A DNA stretch of 36,961 bases. Origin: CAZQEC01 sp964591565. GTDB taxonomy: Bacteria; Patescibacteriota; UBA1384; CAJBMM01. The stretch is taken from assembly GCA_964591565.1 (NCBI GenBank), contig CAZQEC010000006.1, forward strand, positions 1 to 36,961. The letters run 5' to 3'. The first letter of the stretch is position 1. Every line of letters starts with the position of its first letter. Of the stretch, positions 1 to 6,651 are shown piece after piece. The notes below the pieces were generated by a model, which searched no databases, was not told the origin of the DNA, and worked only from the letters and a program-made list of their open reading frames with translations. The translations under genes and the position numbers were made by a program.

Positions 1-107
1 CGACTATATTAGTACTTAAAGGGCTCTACTCAATTCTCCTAGGCACGGGTAGCGAATTTTTAATAAATTCAGGGACTCACCCTACTCATAAAGCTACAGG
101 TGACACC
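1..107. other. Window edge, no gene recognised
   Basis: AT-rich stretch downstream of the minus-strand TrmB-type gene. I see no open frame with a plausible start and no clear hairpin terminator. It may be the 3' flank of a gene lying outside the window. Confidence 0.3.
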
Positions 108-851
108 CTAATATTTGGGCTTTCCCGGGGGCGTAGACGCCCAGAGCAAATCAAACATTACTCTGTGCGTATCAATAATGCTCGAGCCCTCAATGACGAT
201 AGCGTGCACCGTGCCGCTATAAGAGATTAATATAAGCTTACCGGGTAGTAACAGCATGTCGGTATCGAGCTCAATATCTGGTGACAGCCAGCGAATTTCT
301 TGTAACGGCTTTGCATAATCATTCTCAAAAAAGATCTCGCTATACGAATGGACGAACAGTTCGCGCCCACGGGTGCCATTTTTGACAATGTGCTTGGTTA
401 GATAATGAATGTATTCATTGCCTAAAAGTTCAAAAAAGTGATCGGGTGAGGCAAGTGACGCGTATTCCTTGGTGTGTGCTAACTCCTCATAAAGCGGTCG
501 CACCGCCTCTTGCCCCTCATAAAAACGTACTTTTGGTTTACTTGTGGAGCGGTTATAAATTGATCTAATTTCTGGTAAAACGTCGCGAAATGACTGCAGG
601 CGTGTTTTTAGGATATTTTCAAGCTTGGCAGGGTCTTCGGCGCTATAACGACGACGACCCTTTTGCTCTACGTAAGCGACCAGCCCCTTTTTTTGCAATG
701 ACTCCAAAATATCGTAGGTGTAAGTACGTTTAATGCCGGCTTTGGTGGCGATTGGTAGCACAGTTGATTGATTAAGCTCAAGGCAAGCTAAATAAACGCG
801 AGCTTCGCGTTCCTCCAGTCCGATTTCGGTTAACACTGTCGCTATTTCCAC
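108..851 (-). CDS. TrmB-family transcriptional regulator
   Basis: Sugar-responsive-type regulator of about 247 residues. Residues 1-70 form a winged helix-turn-helix (IGLEEREARVYLACLELN, then a recognition helix around GIKRTYTYDILESL and a wing KKGLVAYVEQKGRRRY). The rest matches the TrmB C-terminal effector region (PKVRFYEGQEAVRPLYEEL). I chose the GTG at 851 because AAGGAG lies 6 nt upstream and the homology starts there; the open frame runs on to 989, but that extra part is a translation of a dispersed repeat (869-1004). It is divergent from the membrane protein at 1258, with overlapping promoters and a palindrome between them, so autoregulation or control of that gene is plausible. The ligand is unknown. 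Family is confident, target is inference. Confidence 0.82.
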   Translation of the reverse strand: MEIATVLTEIGLEEREARVYLACLELNQSTVLPIATKAGIKRTYTYDILESLQKKGLVAYVEQKGRRRYSAEDPAKLENILKTRLQSFRDVLPEIRSIYNRSTSKPKVRFYEGQEAVRPLYEELAHTKEYASLASPDHFFELLGNEYIHYLTKHIVKNGTRGRELFVHSYSEIFFENDYAKPLQEIRWLSPDIELDTDMLLLPGKLILISYSGTVHAIVIEGSSIIDTHRVMFDLLWASTPPGKPKY

Positions 852-868
852 GATATACTCCTTTTCCC

Positions 869-1004
869 TGTCATTGCGAAAAGTGGTGAGCAAGTCGAAC
901 CACGACGAAGCAATCTGTTGCTTTAGCAACCTTCTCGACCAAAGATTCCTGGCGGAATCAGATTGCCGCGCCTTTCGTCTACGACTCAATAGCTCGCGAT
1001 GACA
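869..1004. repeat. Dispersed inverted-repeat element, copy 1
   Basis: About 136 nt bounded by TGTCATTGCGA and TCGCGATGACA, which are inverted copies with one mismatch. Inside are GAAGCAATCTG and CAGATTGCCGCG, also near-complementary. A related copy is at 7356-7464. It lies in the untranslated leader of the TrmB-type gene and creates a misleading N-terminal extension of that frame. It could be a MITE-like or REP-like element; no transposase is present. Confidence 0.6.
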
Positions 1005-1086
1005 AATACGTCACAAAACTACGACGTTATAATTCAATATTACGCTCAAAATAGCGGTTGTCAATATCAAATACTAAATACGAGCC

Positions 1087-1136
1087 ATAATATATCGTCA
1101 CCAAGTATTGACAATATGTCAGTAATAATGTATGAT
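1087..1136. promoter_or_regulatory. Divergent promoters with palindromic operator candidate
   Basis: Plus strand: TTGACA at 1108-1113, a 17-nt spacer, TATGAT at 1131-1136, serving the gene at 1258. Minus strand: TTGTCA (1114-1109), a 16-nt spacer, TATTAT (1092-1087), serving the TrmB-type gene. The two -35 boxes overlap by 5 nt, and the palindrome TGACA-ATA-TGTCA (1109-1121) covers them, so a regulator bound there would affect both directions. TrmB itself is the obvious candidate, by inference. Confidence 0.6.
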
Positions 1137-1257
1137 TGTGGCGTCACGATGAGGGTCGGCTAAAACCTTAACTCACCGTGAAGAACCAAGAAATTCAAAA
1201 ATGTACCTTTTAGCTGTAAGCCCTGATCTTCGGACAGGCAGGCATAAGGATGATTCG

Positions 1258-1632
1258 ATGTCTGTCGAAAGCATTGTTATATCAGTATCCATCGCCATCT
1301 TCGTAGTTACGTTGATTGTTGTCCTGATTATCGATGGATTTCCTGAAAGGCGCCTCAATAAAAAATATGGCGCGTATAGGACAGCAACGCATGAGCTTGT
1401 ACAGTATTATGATGGGTATGATCGGGGCCCCATATATAACGTTTTTATTGTGTATGAGCTACCGAATGGACACCGCGTCATTCTCACCCACAAGGGCTAT
1501 GTGCAAAACGGTTTTCGATGGTCACGGCCCTATCTTAAGTTTTTCAACGGTGTTGAATGGTCTGCAGAAGTTGATGTGCAGGGCAGAGCTGACAGATACG
1601 TCTTTCAGAAGCTCGAAGAGCTCACGAAATAG
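1258..1632 (+). CDS. Hypothetical single-pass membrane protein
   Basis: A 124-residue protein of unknown family. A strong N-terminal transmembrane helix (about residues 5-27, VISVSIAIFVVTLIVVLII) is followed by a soluble domain with alternating aromatic and hydrophobic residues (YNVFIVYELPNGHRVILTH, RWSRPYLKFFNGVEW) that look like beta strands. The start at 1258 has AAGGA 7 nt upstream; an in-frame ATG at 1201 has no ribosome site. It has its own near-consensus promoter 115 nt upstream, divergent from the TrmB-type regulator. I do not recognise a function. Confidence 0.6.
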   Translation: MSVESIVISVSIAIFVVTLIVVLIIDGFPERRLNKKYGAYRTATHELVQYYDGYDRGPIYNVFIVYELPNGHRVILTHKGYVQNGFRWSRPYLKFFNGVEWSAEVDVQGRADRYVFQKLEELTK

Positions 1633-1643
1633 GATTGGAAAGA

Positions 1644-1689
1644 TCTCCTTTCAGGAGAAGCCGGTCGAGGAGATGCTATTTCCTCGACC
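1644..1689 (+). terminator. Twin hairpins after the membrane-protein gene
   Basis: Hairpin TCTCCT-TTC-AGGAGA (1644-1658) is followed by a perfect 9-bp stem GGTCGAGGA / TCCTCGACC (1663-1671, 1681-1689). Only a weak T-rich tail follows, so this may be a transcript-end structure or a processed spacer before the secreted-protein gene. Confidence 0.45.
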
Positions 1690-1774
1690 ATTTCCCTGAG
1701 CAGAGAAGAAGTTCTTTGACTCTGATGTTTAACAATCCAGTGGCGACGACGGCCCAAACAGTCGTGAGGGGGAC

Positions 1775-2365
1775 ATGATGAAGGTTGTAATCACGGCAAT
1801 TCTGATATGCGTCGTTCAGTTTGCACAGGCGCAATCAAGCATAATCACACGGTTTGATGGCTTTCGCGGTAGCTCGCCGAGCTACGGATTTGGTGTTGTC
1901 AGGCCCGAGATTGAAGTGTGGGCTTTAGCATTGCCCGATTATCCCGACGTAGAGATTGGAAAGTTGTTCCCGGTGAAATGTCGCGGCAATGATACCCTCC
2001 TAGTGGGCGGATACGCAGTGAGTTGGCCGAACGCCCGCCAGTACTTCGCCCTGCCGTGGGGTTATTATCAGAACACAAGCAACGGAACCACGTTATCAAT
2101 TCAGTTAGGGTCATACGTCCCGCTAAATGGCGGACCGACCGTTTTCTTTTCGGACGAGTCCTCGCTGGTTCATTCTGTCGGGAACGGTGTGAGCTTGGGG
2201 TTGGCTACCGCTTTTTGGCACCAGCGCGGGGCATCCAATCCGATGCACTTCGGTCCGGTGCTGAAAGCACAGCTCAATCGGTCAATCAGTTTGAGCGCCC
2301 GTGCGTTGGTGTTTGGTAGCAAAGCTCCAGACAACTTTCGGCTTGAGCTTACCACCACGTTTTAA
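1775..2365 (+). CDS. Hypothetical secreted protein, beta-rich
   Basis: A 196-residue protein with a clean signal peptide: M-M-K, a hydrophobic core VVITAILICVVQ, and a likely cleavage site after AQA (about residue 19). The mature part has alternating strands (GNGVSLGLATAFWH, SISLSARALVFGS) and ends LELTTTF with a C-terminal phenylalanine, like outer-membrane beta-barrel proteins. That is odd for the apparent CPR host, which should lack an outer membrane. GAGGGGG just before ATGATG supports the start at 1775 or 1778. It shares orientation with the methyltransferase downstream. No family recognised. The barrel idea is weak; horizontal transfer from a diderm is possible. Confidence 0.55.
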   Translation: MMKVVITAILICVVQFAQAQSSIITRFDGFRGSSPSYGFGVVRPEIEVWALALPDYPDVEIGKLFPVKCRGNDTLLVGGYAVSWPNARQYFALPWGYYQNTSNGTTLSIQLGSYVPLNGGPTVFFSDESSLVHSVGNGVSLGLATAFWHQRGASNPMHFGPVLKAQLNRSISLSARALVFGSKAPDNFRLELTTTF

Positions 2366-2411
2366 TAGTGTCCCCGCAAGGGGCACATTTCATCAGAAAG
2401 GAACGGATAGG

Positions 2412-3098
2412 ATGCGGATTAAACGAAAAATGCTTGAAGGTACGCTCGAAGTACTCAAAGCCAGTCAAACGGAGAGAGCACCATATTACGTGAGGGTTTT
2501 TGGCCGACAATTCCTTGTTCGGCCAGGCATTTTCTCGCCAAAGTACTTTGAGGATACCGAGTTCTTTGTGCGTGAAGTGAAGGTTAGGCCGAACGAGTCA
2601 TTTCTGGAAATCGGCTCAGGGTGTGGCGCAGTCTGTATTACCAAATCCTTGGAAGGTGCCCGCCCAGTGGTTGCCGTAGACATCAACCCAATTGCTGTTG
2701 AAACTACGCGGGACAATGCCAGCGCTTACTTGACGGCAGGGAGTGTGACCGTTTATGAGGGCAACCTGTTTGGCCCGCTACCGAAGGGTCAGAGATTTGA
2801 CACTATATTCTGGAACGTGCCATTTGCCTGTATTGATGACACGCCCACCCTTAGTCTGCTGGAAAGGTCGGTGATCGATCCATTCTACTTCCACCTTTGC
2901 CAGTATATTAAGGAGTCACGTTCGTATCTCAACCCTGGCGGACGACTGCTGATCGGATTCTCTAATACCCTAGGATATGTGAAGTGGCTACGGAAGTTAC
3001 TGGTACAGTATGGTTTCCGATACAAGATAGTAGCGCGCACGAATGCTATGGAAACCAATCCGGTTACATTTGAACTTTACGAGGCCCGCTTGGAGTGA
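2412..3098 (+). CDS. SAM-dependent methyltransferase, PrmC/HemK-like
   Basis: A 228-residue class I methyltransferase. Motif I is FLEIGSGCGAVCI (about residues 60-72), motif II the acidic VAVDINPIAVETTRDNA, and the catalytic-loop motif IV is NVPF (about residue 136), where the glutamine N5-methyltransferases PrmC/HemK have NPPY. A GG-rich motif VI (LNPGGRLLIGFSN) follows. NVPF still fits an amino-group methyltransferase, but the first Pro is lost, so the substrate may differ from release-factor glutamine. The start at 2412 has AAAGGA upstream; an in-frame ATG at 2301 lies inside the preceding gene. A strong terminator overlaps its 3' end. Confidence 0.75.
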   Translation: MRIKRKMLEGTLEVLKASQTERAPYYVRVFGRQFLVRPGIFSPKYFEDTEFFVREVKVRPNESFLEIGSGCGAVCITKSLEGARPVVAVDINPIAVETTRDNASAYLTAGSVTVYEGNLFGPLPKGQRFDTIFWNVPFACIDDTPTLSLLERSVIDPFYFHLCQYIKESRSYLNPGGRLLIGFSNTLGYVKWLRKLLVQYGFRYKIVARTNAMETNPVTFELYEARLE

Positions 3099-3117
3099 TC
3101 CAACGCGGGTTTTTTTT
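3085..3117 (+). terminator. Rho-independent terminator overlapping the methyltransferase stop
   Basis: Stem CCCGC-TTGGA, loop GTGA, TCCAA-C-GCGGG, followed by eight T. The upstream arm is inside the last codons of the gene. Textbook intrinsic terminator. Confidence 0.9.
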
Positions 3118-3133
3118 ATTCCCTCACCTTAAG

Positions 3134-3154
3134 CCCTCTCCCAAAAGGAGAGGG
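3134..3154. repeat. Short palindrome between convergent genes
   Basis: CCCTCTCC / GGAGAGGG stem with an A-rich loop lies between the methyltransferase and the convergent PIN gene. There is no T-run on the plus side. It resembles short dispersed palindromes common in bacterial intergenic DNA. Confidence 0.55.
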
Positions 3155-3157
3155 TAT

Positions 3158-3562
3158 TTAAGTGTGCGACAGCTGGTCCAAAAATTGGCGGGGAGTTAGG
3201 ATTTTGATAGATTTATATATACCCAGCGACAGCAAATCTTTATCGCCTGTGACAATAAATGAGCAACCACCCGCCACCGCCGCCTCAAGCACGCGGTTGT
3301 CATCTTTATCTCGTAACAGTTCTAGGGTAACGATTGGTGTTACTAGCTCAAAATGTTTTTGAATAGTCGAAGATATAAAATTAATCTGTTCGGGTGAATA
3401 TCCAAACTTGGTTTTCAGCGTCTGTTCTAATTCATCAATAAGAATCACAGAAGTGATGCCTCTGATCTTATTTTTCAGTGTCTGCAAATAGATAGTTTCA
3501 CAAATGCCACCAAACTCGATCGCTGATATTAGAACGTTTGTGTCAAGGACAACACGCCACAC
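3158..3562 (-). CDS. PIN-domain toxin (ribonuclease) of an RHH-PIN module
   Basis: A member of the putative PIN-family toxins (VapC-like Mg2+ ribonucleases). It shows the first catalytic Asp in VVLDTNVLISA, a Glu in ILIDELEQTL, and the acidic cluster LRDKDDNRVLEAA with TGDKDLL near the C-terminus. I prefer the GTG at 3562, one base after the antitoxin stop, because family members begin about three residues before the LDTNV strand; the ATG at 3589 is an alternative that overlaps the antitoxin. It is translationally coupled to the upstream RHH gene. Length is about 134 residues, close to its paralogue at 11433. Confidence 0.8.
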   Translation of the reverse strand: MWRVVLDTNVLISAIEFGGICETIYLQTLKNKIRGITSVILIDELEQTLKTKFGYSPEQINFISSTIQKHFELVTPIVTLELLRDKDDNRVLEAAVAGGCSFIVTGDKDLLSLGIYKSIKILTPRQFLDQLSHT

Positions 3563-3563
3563 T

Positions 3564-3818
3564 TTATTTATTATCGTGTCGAAAGTCATGCACTACTCGT
3601 GTTACATCATCATAACCACGTATGCCCATTTTTCTAGTCTTTTTGGCATTAGTCCGACCAATTTGTCTTATTTCATTCCATTCTTGAAGCCGTTGTGTGT
3701 AGTTATACACCAGTTCGCGCAATAGATCACTTCGAGATGAGTACTGTTTTTTGGCCAGGACATCAAACTTATTAACCAGCTCTTCAGGCATTGAGATGTT
3801 GAAAGTTTTTGTTTTCAT
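3564..3818 (-). CDS. Ribbon-helix-helix antitoxin of an RHH-PIN module
   Basis: An 84-residue CopG-like protein. The N-terminal strand KTFNISMPEELVNKFD is followed by two helices (AKKQYSSRSDLLRELVYNYT), the classical RHH DNA-binding fold. The C-terminal half (EWNEIRQIGRTNAKKTRKMG) probably neutralises the PIN partner encoded directly downstream. Its promoter (TTGACA, 17 nt, TACAAT) ends 6 nt before the ATG, so the mRNA should be leaderless. Repeated ATACAA steps in the promoter could be operator sites for autoregulation. Confidence 0.8.
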   Translation of the reverse strand: MKTKTFNISMPEELVNKFDVLAKKQYSSRSDLLRELVYNYTQRLQEWNEIRQIGRTNAKKTRKMGIRGYDDVTRVVHDFRHDNK

Positions 3819-3824
3819 ACATTA

Positions 3825-3853
3825 ATTGTATTGATGTTGTATGGGATTGTCAA
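3825..3853 (-). promoter_or_regulatory. Consensus promoter of the RHH-PIN operon, leaderless
   Basis: On the minus strand, TTGACA (3853-3848), exactly 17 nt, TACAAT (3830-3825), then 6 nt to the ATG at 3818. Transcription should start at or next to the A of ATG. Confidence 0.8.
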
Positions 3854-3877
3854 CTGTTTTTGGATGTGTTCTAAAAT

Positions 3878-3905
3878 TTGACAAAATCAAAATCCGATTT
3901 ATGCT
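3878..3905 (+). promoter_or_regulatory. Promoter of the AbrB-like gene, leaderless
   Basis: TTGACA at 3878-3883, a 16-nt spacer, TATGCT at 3900-3905, then 6 nt to the ATG at 3912. Its -35 box lies 24 nt from the -35 of the divergent RHH-PIN promoter, so regulation of the two could be shared. Confidence 0.65.
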
Positions 3906-3911
3906 AAAGGT

Positions 3912-4061
3912 ATGATCGAATTTCAAAACTTCACTGTTACAATCGATAATTATGGTCGAATCACGATACCGATTCAGATTCGGCGTAAGATGGGGTTAGT
4001 GCCGGGTATGCGACTCAAAATAACAATAGAATCGCATCGTTTTATATTAAGCGTAATTTAG
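3912..4061 (+). CDS. Small SpoVT/AbrB-domain protein (MazE/VapB-like)
   Basis: A 49-residue protein that is one swapped-hairpin AbrB domain: FTVTIDNYGRITIPIQIRRK, then MGLVPGMRLKITIE. The pattern 'V-x-I-D-x-x-G-R-I-x-I-P-x-x-I-R-x-K-x-G-L-x-P-G' is diagnostic of AbrB-type DNA-binding antitoxins. No toxin gene follows: the next gene is convergent. It could be an orphan antitoxin or a small transcription factor. The family pattern and an aligned promoter support it despite its size. Confidence 0.8.
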   Translation: MIEFQNFTVTIDNYGRITIPIQIRRKMGLVPGMRLKITIESHRFILSVI

Positions 4062-4071
4062 AATAGCGTGC

Positions 4072-4701
4072 TCATTGTCTATTTCCCGAATCCGTCGTAT
4101 GTTTTGCTGGCAGGGCCTCTAAAATCTCACTATTACGCAAAAGAATCGTCCGGTTTGAGGTAAAGGTGAGACCTTTGTTGGGATTCATTTCAAATCCTAA
4201 ATATATTACCTCAACATCGCGCTTTCTTAACTCCGCCACGGCCGGTTGTAAATCTGAATCCGAGCTACACAGCACCGCCATGTCTATCACTTTATCGCAG
4301 GCACCAGTAACCATATCTACCGCTATGCGCACATCTACCCCTTTTTCGCGAAATAAAACGTCTGATCCACCTTTGGATTTAATCACTTGCGCCCGCACGT
4401 TGCCAGCGATAATAAATTCGAAACCCTGTTTTTCCAGATTAGTTTTCAGATTGCGTTGCAAAAGAATTAATTCTTTAGATTTTTCTTTAGTTTCGGCGTG
4501 TTGGTGCAAGCGCGCGGCGTAAAATATCTTGCGAGATATCACCAAACCTTTTAAAGCGTGATCCAACAATTGATTTAGATCTATTCGAGTAATATCAAAA
4601 TCAGCGCCGTTTGTTTTGCCACGGCGCATGACGTCTTGAACCTTGTGCATAAAGTTTTCGCCGTCAATGAATAAGGTAACTCGGTTTGGCATAATCATCA
4701 T
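4072..4701 (-). CDS. NYN-domain protein (LabA/DUF88-like), putative RNase
   Basis: A NYN domain is a PIN-like nuclease fold. The first catalytic Asp is in VTLFIDGENFMHKV, a second in GVDVRIAVDMVTGA, and the third acidic cluster is MAVLCSSDSDLQPAVAEL, followed by VIYLGFEMNPN. All expected acidic residues are present, so it is probably active on RNA. Candidate starts are ATG 4701, 4698 or 4692; the upstream ATG at 4740 sits inside a terminator-like hairpin and lacks a ribosome site. Length is about 209 residues. It lies downstream of and in line with zwf but has its own promoter. The substrate is unknown. Confidence 0.78.
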   Translation of the reverse strand: MMIMPNRVTLFIDGENFMHKVQDVMRRGKTNGADFDITRIDLNQLLDHALKGLVISRKIFYAARLHQHAETKEKSKELILLQRNLKTNLEKQGFEFIIAGNVRAQVIKSKGGSDVLFREKGVDVRIAVDMVTGACDKVIDMAVLCSSDSDLQPAVAELRKRDVEVIYLGFEMNPNKGLTFTSNRTILLRNSEILEALPAKHTTDSGNRQ

Positions 4702-4709
4702 GGTACACC

Positions 4710-4748
4710 AAAAAACCTCACCGAGCCACTTGCGTGGCATAGGCGAGG
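4710..4748 (-). terminator. Attenuator-like hairpin in the NYN gene leader
   Basis: On the minus strand CCTC-G-CC, GCCAC-GCAA-GTGGC, GG-T-GAGG forms a long stem with a GCAA tetraloop, followed immediately by six T (4715-4710). It lies between the promoter at 4762-4790 and the likely start codons at 4692-4701, so it could attenuate NYN expression, or end zwf read-through, or both. Confidence 0.7.
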
Positions 4749-4761
4749 CGTTTATGTATTA

Positions 4762-4790
4762 TTTATATCAAATGTAGTTATGCAAGTCAA
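4762..4790 (-). promoter_or_regulatory. Promoter of the NYN gene
   Basis: On the minus strand TTGACT (4790-4785), 17 nt, TATAAA (4767-4762). The predicted start near 4755 gives a leader of about 55 nt that contains the attenuator-like hairpin. Confidence 0.6.
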
Positions 4791-4835
4791 TAGATGATCA
4801 GAGGACGGAAGACAGACGACAGAAGACGGAAAAGA

Positions 4836-6263
4836 TCAGATTTTGCAAAATGCGGTTGAGGGGGTGAGCCAAACGCGCCCGTCGCGGGCGATTAAATCAT
4901 CGGCCACTTTGGGACCCCATGATCCAGCTTCATACGGGTGTAGGGTTTGTTTGCTTGCCTTCAGAGCATCAATAAACGCCCACTCTGCCTCAACTTCCTC
5001 CGCATCCGTAAAGAACGTCTGGTCGCCGCGAATAGCATCGTACAGTAATTTTTCATAAGCATCGGGTAAATCGGTGGTTAGTTCGCGGTAGCAAAATTGC
5101 ATATACGTCGGCTCAAGCTCTTCATCGTGCCCGGGCTTTTTGACCAATATCTTTAGTACGATAGCTTCATTGGGGTGAATGCGATAGATCAACACGTTTG
5201 GTTCATCGCCGCAGTCTAAATGGGACAACAGACGATTGACTGGATTCTTGAATACAACCGATATTTCAGTGGCGCTTTGCTGTAATTTCTTACCGCCCCG
5301 CACATAAATTGGAACATCTTGCCAGCGCGGTAAATTTAACTTGGTCTTAAAGGCAAAAAAAGTGTCGGCGTTTGATTGATCCCGCACTCGAGCTTCCTCG
5401 CTGTAGTGCTGGTATTGACCTAATACCAAACTGTTCTTATTGGGCACAAGATGTTCTAAAATGTGCACGCGCTCTTTAGTAATAGCTTCATTGGTAAAAG
5501 CAGACGGCGCGTTCATAGTAGCAAACGCCAGCATTTGTAATAAATGGTTTTGCCCAACGTCTTTTAATGATCCGACGGAGTCAAAATAGCCCCCACGTGC
5601 GCCGATGCCAAAATCTTCAGCGGCGGTGATTTGAATATGATCAATGTGATGATTATTCATCAACGGTTCAAAAACGCCGTTGCCGAAGCGAAAGGTTAAG
5701 ATATTTTGCAAAGTTTGCTTGCCGAGATAGTGATCGAGGCGAAACACCTGCTCCGGAGTAAAGTATTTTTGTAGTAATTGATTTAATTGTCGAGCCGACT
5801 GAAGATCATTGCCGATCGGTTTTTCAATCATCAAACGTGTCCAACCGTGTTTTGGCTTGGATAGGCCGTGCGTATGTAGTTGGTCAAAGATAGTTTTATA
5901 TAGGTCAGGAAAAGTGGCCAAGTAATAAATGCAGTTGACGGTGCCATTTTGCTTAAAGGTTGAAATTAGCTGTTGATATGTGACATCACTTTGCACTTCG
6001 CCAGCGATATATGAAAAACGGCTGATTAGTTTACTTTGGACATTCTCATCAATATCGTGTTTGTGATGGCGATTCTCGGTTATAAGGGCTTTTTGGATCA
6101 GATCTTCTAGGGCATCATCGCTCATCGGTTTTCGAGCAACGCCAATAATGCGCGCGTCTTCAGGCAGTAGACCATTGTTTTCCATATCATACAGTGCCGG
6201 AATGAGCTTAATTTGTGCCAGATTACTAGTAATGCCAAAGATGACGAGGGAAAAGTTGTCCAT
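4836..6263 (-). CDS. zwf: Glucose-6-phosphate 1-dehydrogenase
   Basis: First enzyme of the oxidative pentose phosphate pathway: oxidises glucose 6-phosphate to 6-phosphogluconolactone with NADP+ or NAD+. At 475 residues it has the usual length. Seen: the substrate-binding motif RLDHYLGKQTLQN (about residue 175, with the catalytic His downstream), EKPIGNDLQSA, and PIYVRGGKKL near residue 325. The N-terminal cofactor fingerprint reads GITSNLAQIKL instead of the usual G-x-x-G-D-L-A, so the second Gly is Ser and the Asp is Asn. Cofactor preference may therefore be unusual. TATAAT ends 6 nt before the ATG, predicting a leaderless mRNA. No 6-phosphogluconate genes are adjacent. Confidence 0.95.
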   Translation of the reverse strand: MDNFSLVIFGITSNLAQIKLIPALYDMENNGLLPEDARIIGVARKPMSDDALEDLIQKALITENRHHKHDIDENVQSKLISRFSYIAGEVQSDVTYQQLISTFKQNGTVNCIYYLATFPDLYKTIFDQLHTHGLSKPKHGWTRLMIEKPIGNDLQSARQLNQLLQKYFTPEQVFRLDHYLGKQTLQNILTFRFGNGVFEPLMNNHHIDHIQITAAEDFGIGARGGYFDSVGSLKDVGQNHLLQMLAFATMNAPSAFTNEAITKERVHILEHLVPNKNSLVLGQYQHYSEEARVRDQSNADTFFAFKTKLNLPRWQDVPIYVRGGKKLQQSATEISVVFKNPVNRLLSHLDCGDEPNVLIYRIHPNEAIVLKILVKKPGHDEELEPTYMQFCYRELTTDLPDAYEKLLYDAIRGDQTFFTDAEEVEAEWAFIDALKASKQTLHPYEAGSWGPKVADDLIARDGRVWLTPSTAFCKI

Positions 6264-6269
6264 GAGGGG

Positions 6270-6275
6270 ATTATA
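6270..6275 (-). promoter_or_regulatory. zwf -10 box, leaderless
   Basis: Perfect TATAAT on the minus strand, 6 nt before the ATG at 6263. No good -35 hexamer stands at 17 nt; the upstream DNA is a TAG/GTAG micro-repeat (about 6278-6312). Confidence 0.6.
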
Positions 6276-6346
6276 GCAGAAGTAGCTAGTAGCAGGTAGT
6301 AGGTAGCAAATAGCTAAAAGCGGGAGCCAAAGAGTGTGTAATTACC

Positions 6347-6377
6347 CAAGGGTCTCTCCCTCTCATAGGGTGAGACC
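6347..6377. terminator. Hairpin between zwf and the 6397 promoter
   Basis: Perfect 8-bp stem AGGGTCTC / GAGACCCT with a possible inner CCT/AGG pair. It has no T-run. It may insulate the divergent transcripts. Confidence 0.4.
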
Positions 6378-6396
6378 CTATTCCGAGCCCAGCTAC

Positions 6397-6425
6397 TTGA
6401 CAAAGTGCAAAAAGTGTGCTAGTAT
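6397..6425 (+). promoter_or_regulatory. Near-consensus promoter of the 6652 gene
   Basis: TTGACA (6397-6402), 17 nt, TAGTAT (6420-6425). It makes a leader of about 220 nt before the coding region at 6652. Confidence 0.75.
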
Positions 6426-6493
6426 GGTTGAGTTACGATCAATTCAGGCTCAAACTTGTGGTTGATCAAAGAAGTTCATGAATAATTTAATTG

Positions 6494-6638
6494 GAGCGAC
6501 AGTTTTGAGGAGAAACACTATTAACTTCTCAACAAAATTGTCGCTCTAAATCAAAATCAGAGCGACCTGCGGATTCGTCCGCAGAACTCCTGGAGCTTAT
6601 AGCGAGACGCTGGCTCCAACACCGTGGCGAGACGCCAC
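6494..6638 (+). promoter_or_regulatory. Multi-hairpin 5' leader
   Basis: Four hairpins lie in series. (1) An approximately 20-bp stem 6494-6546 starting GAGCGACA. (2) CTGCGG / CCGCAG at 6567-6584. (3) TGGAGC / GCTCCA at 6591-6618 with an inner AGCG-AGA-CGCT. (4) GTGGCG-AGA-CGCCAC at 6624-6638. The last two share the apical sequence GCGAGACGC, and the ribosome site follows hairpin 4 directly. It looks like a cis-regulatory RNA; it matches no riboswitch class that I recognise. Confidence 0.55.
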
Positions 6639-6651
6639 AGAGGAGATCGTG

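Noticed and set aside
1334..1699. A 121-residue frame overlapping the 1258 gene in another frame
   Set aside because: No ribosome site and no motif; its end runs through the downstream hairpins. The 1258 frame has a promoter, a ribosome site and a clear membrane helix.
4795..4832. Purine-rich GACGGAAGACAGACGACAG stretch as a protein-coding or regulatory element
   Set aside because: Short imperfect direct repeats without a frame or pairing; it looks like the micro-repeats seen in other gaps, such as 6278-6312.
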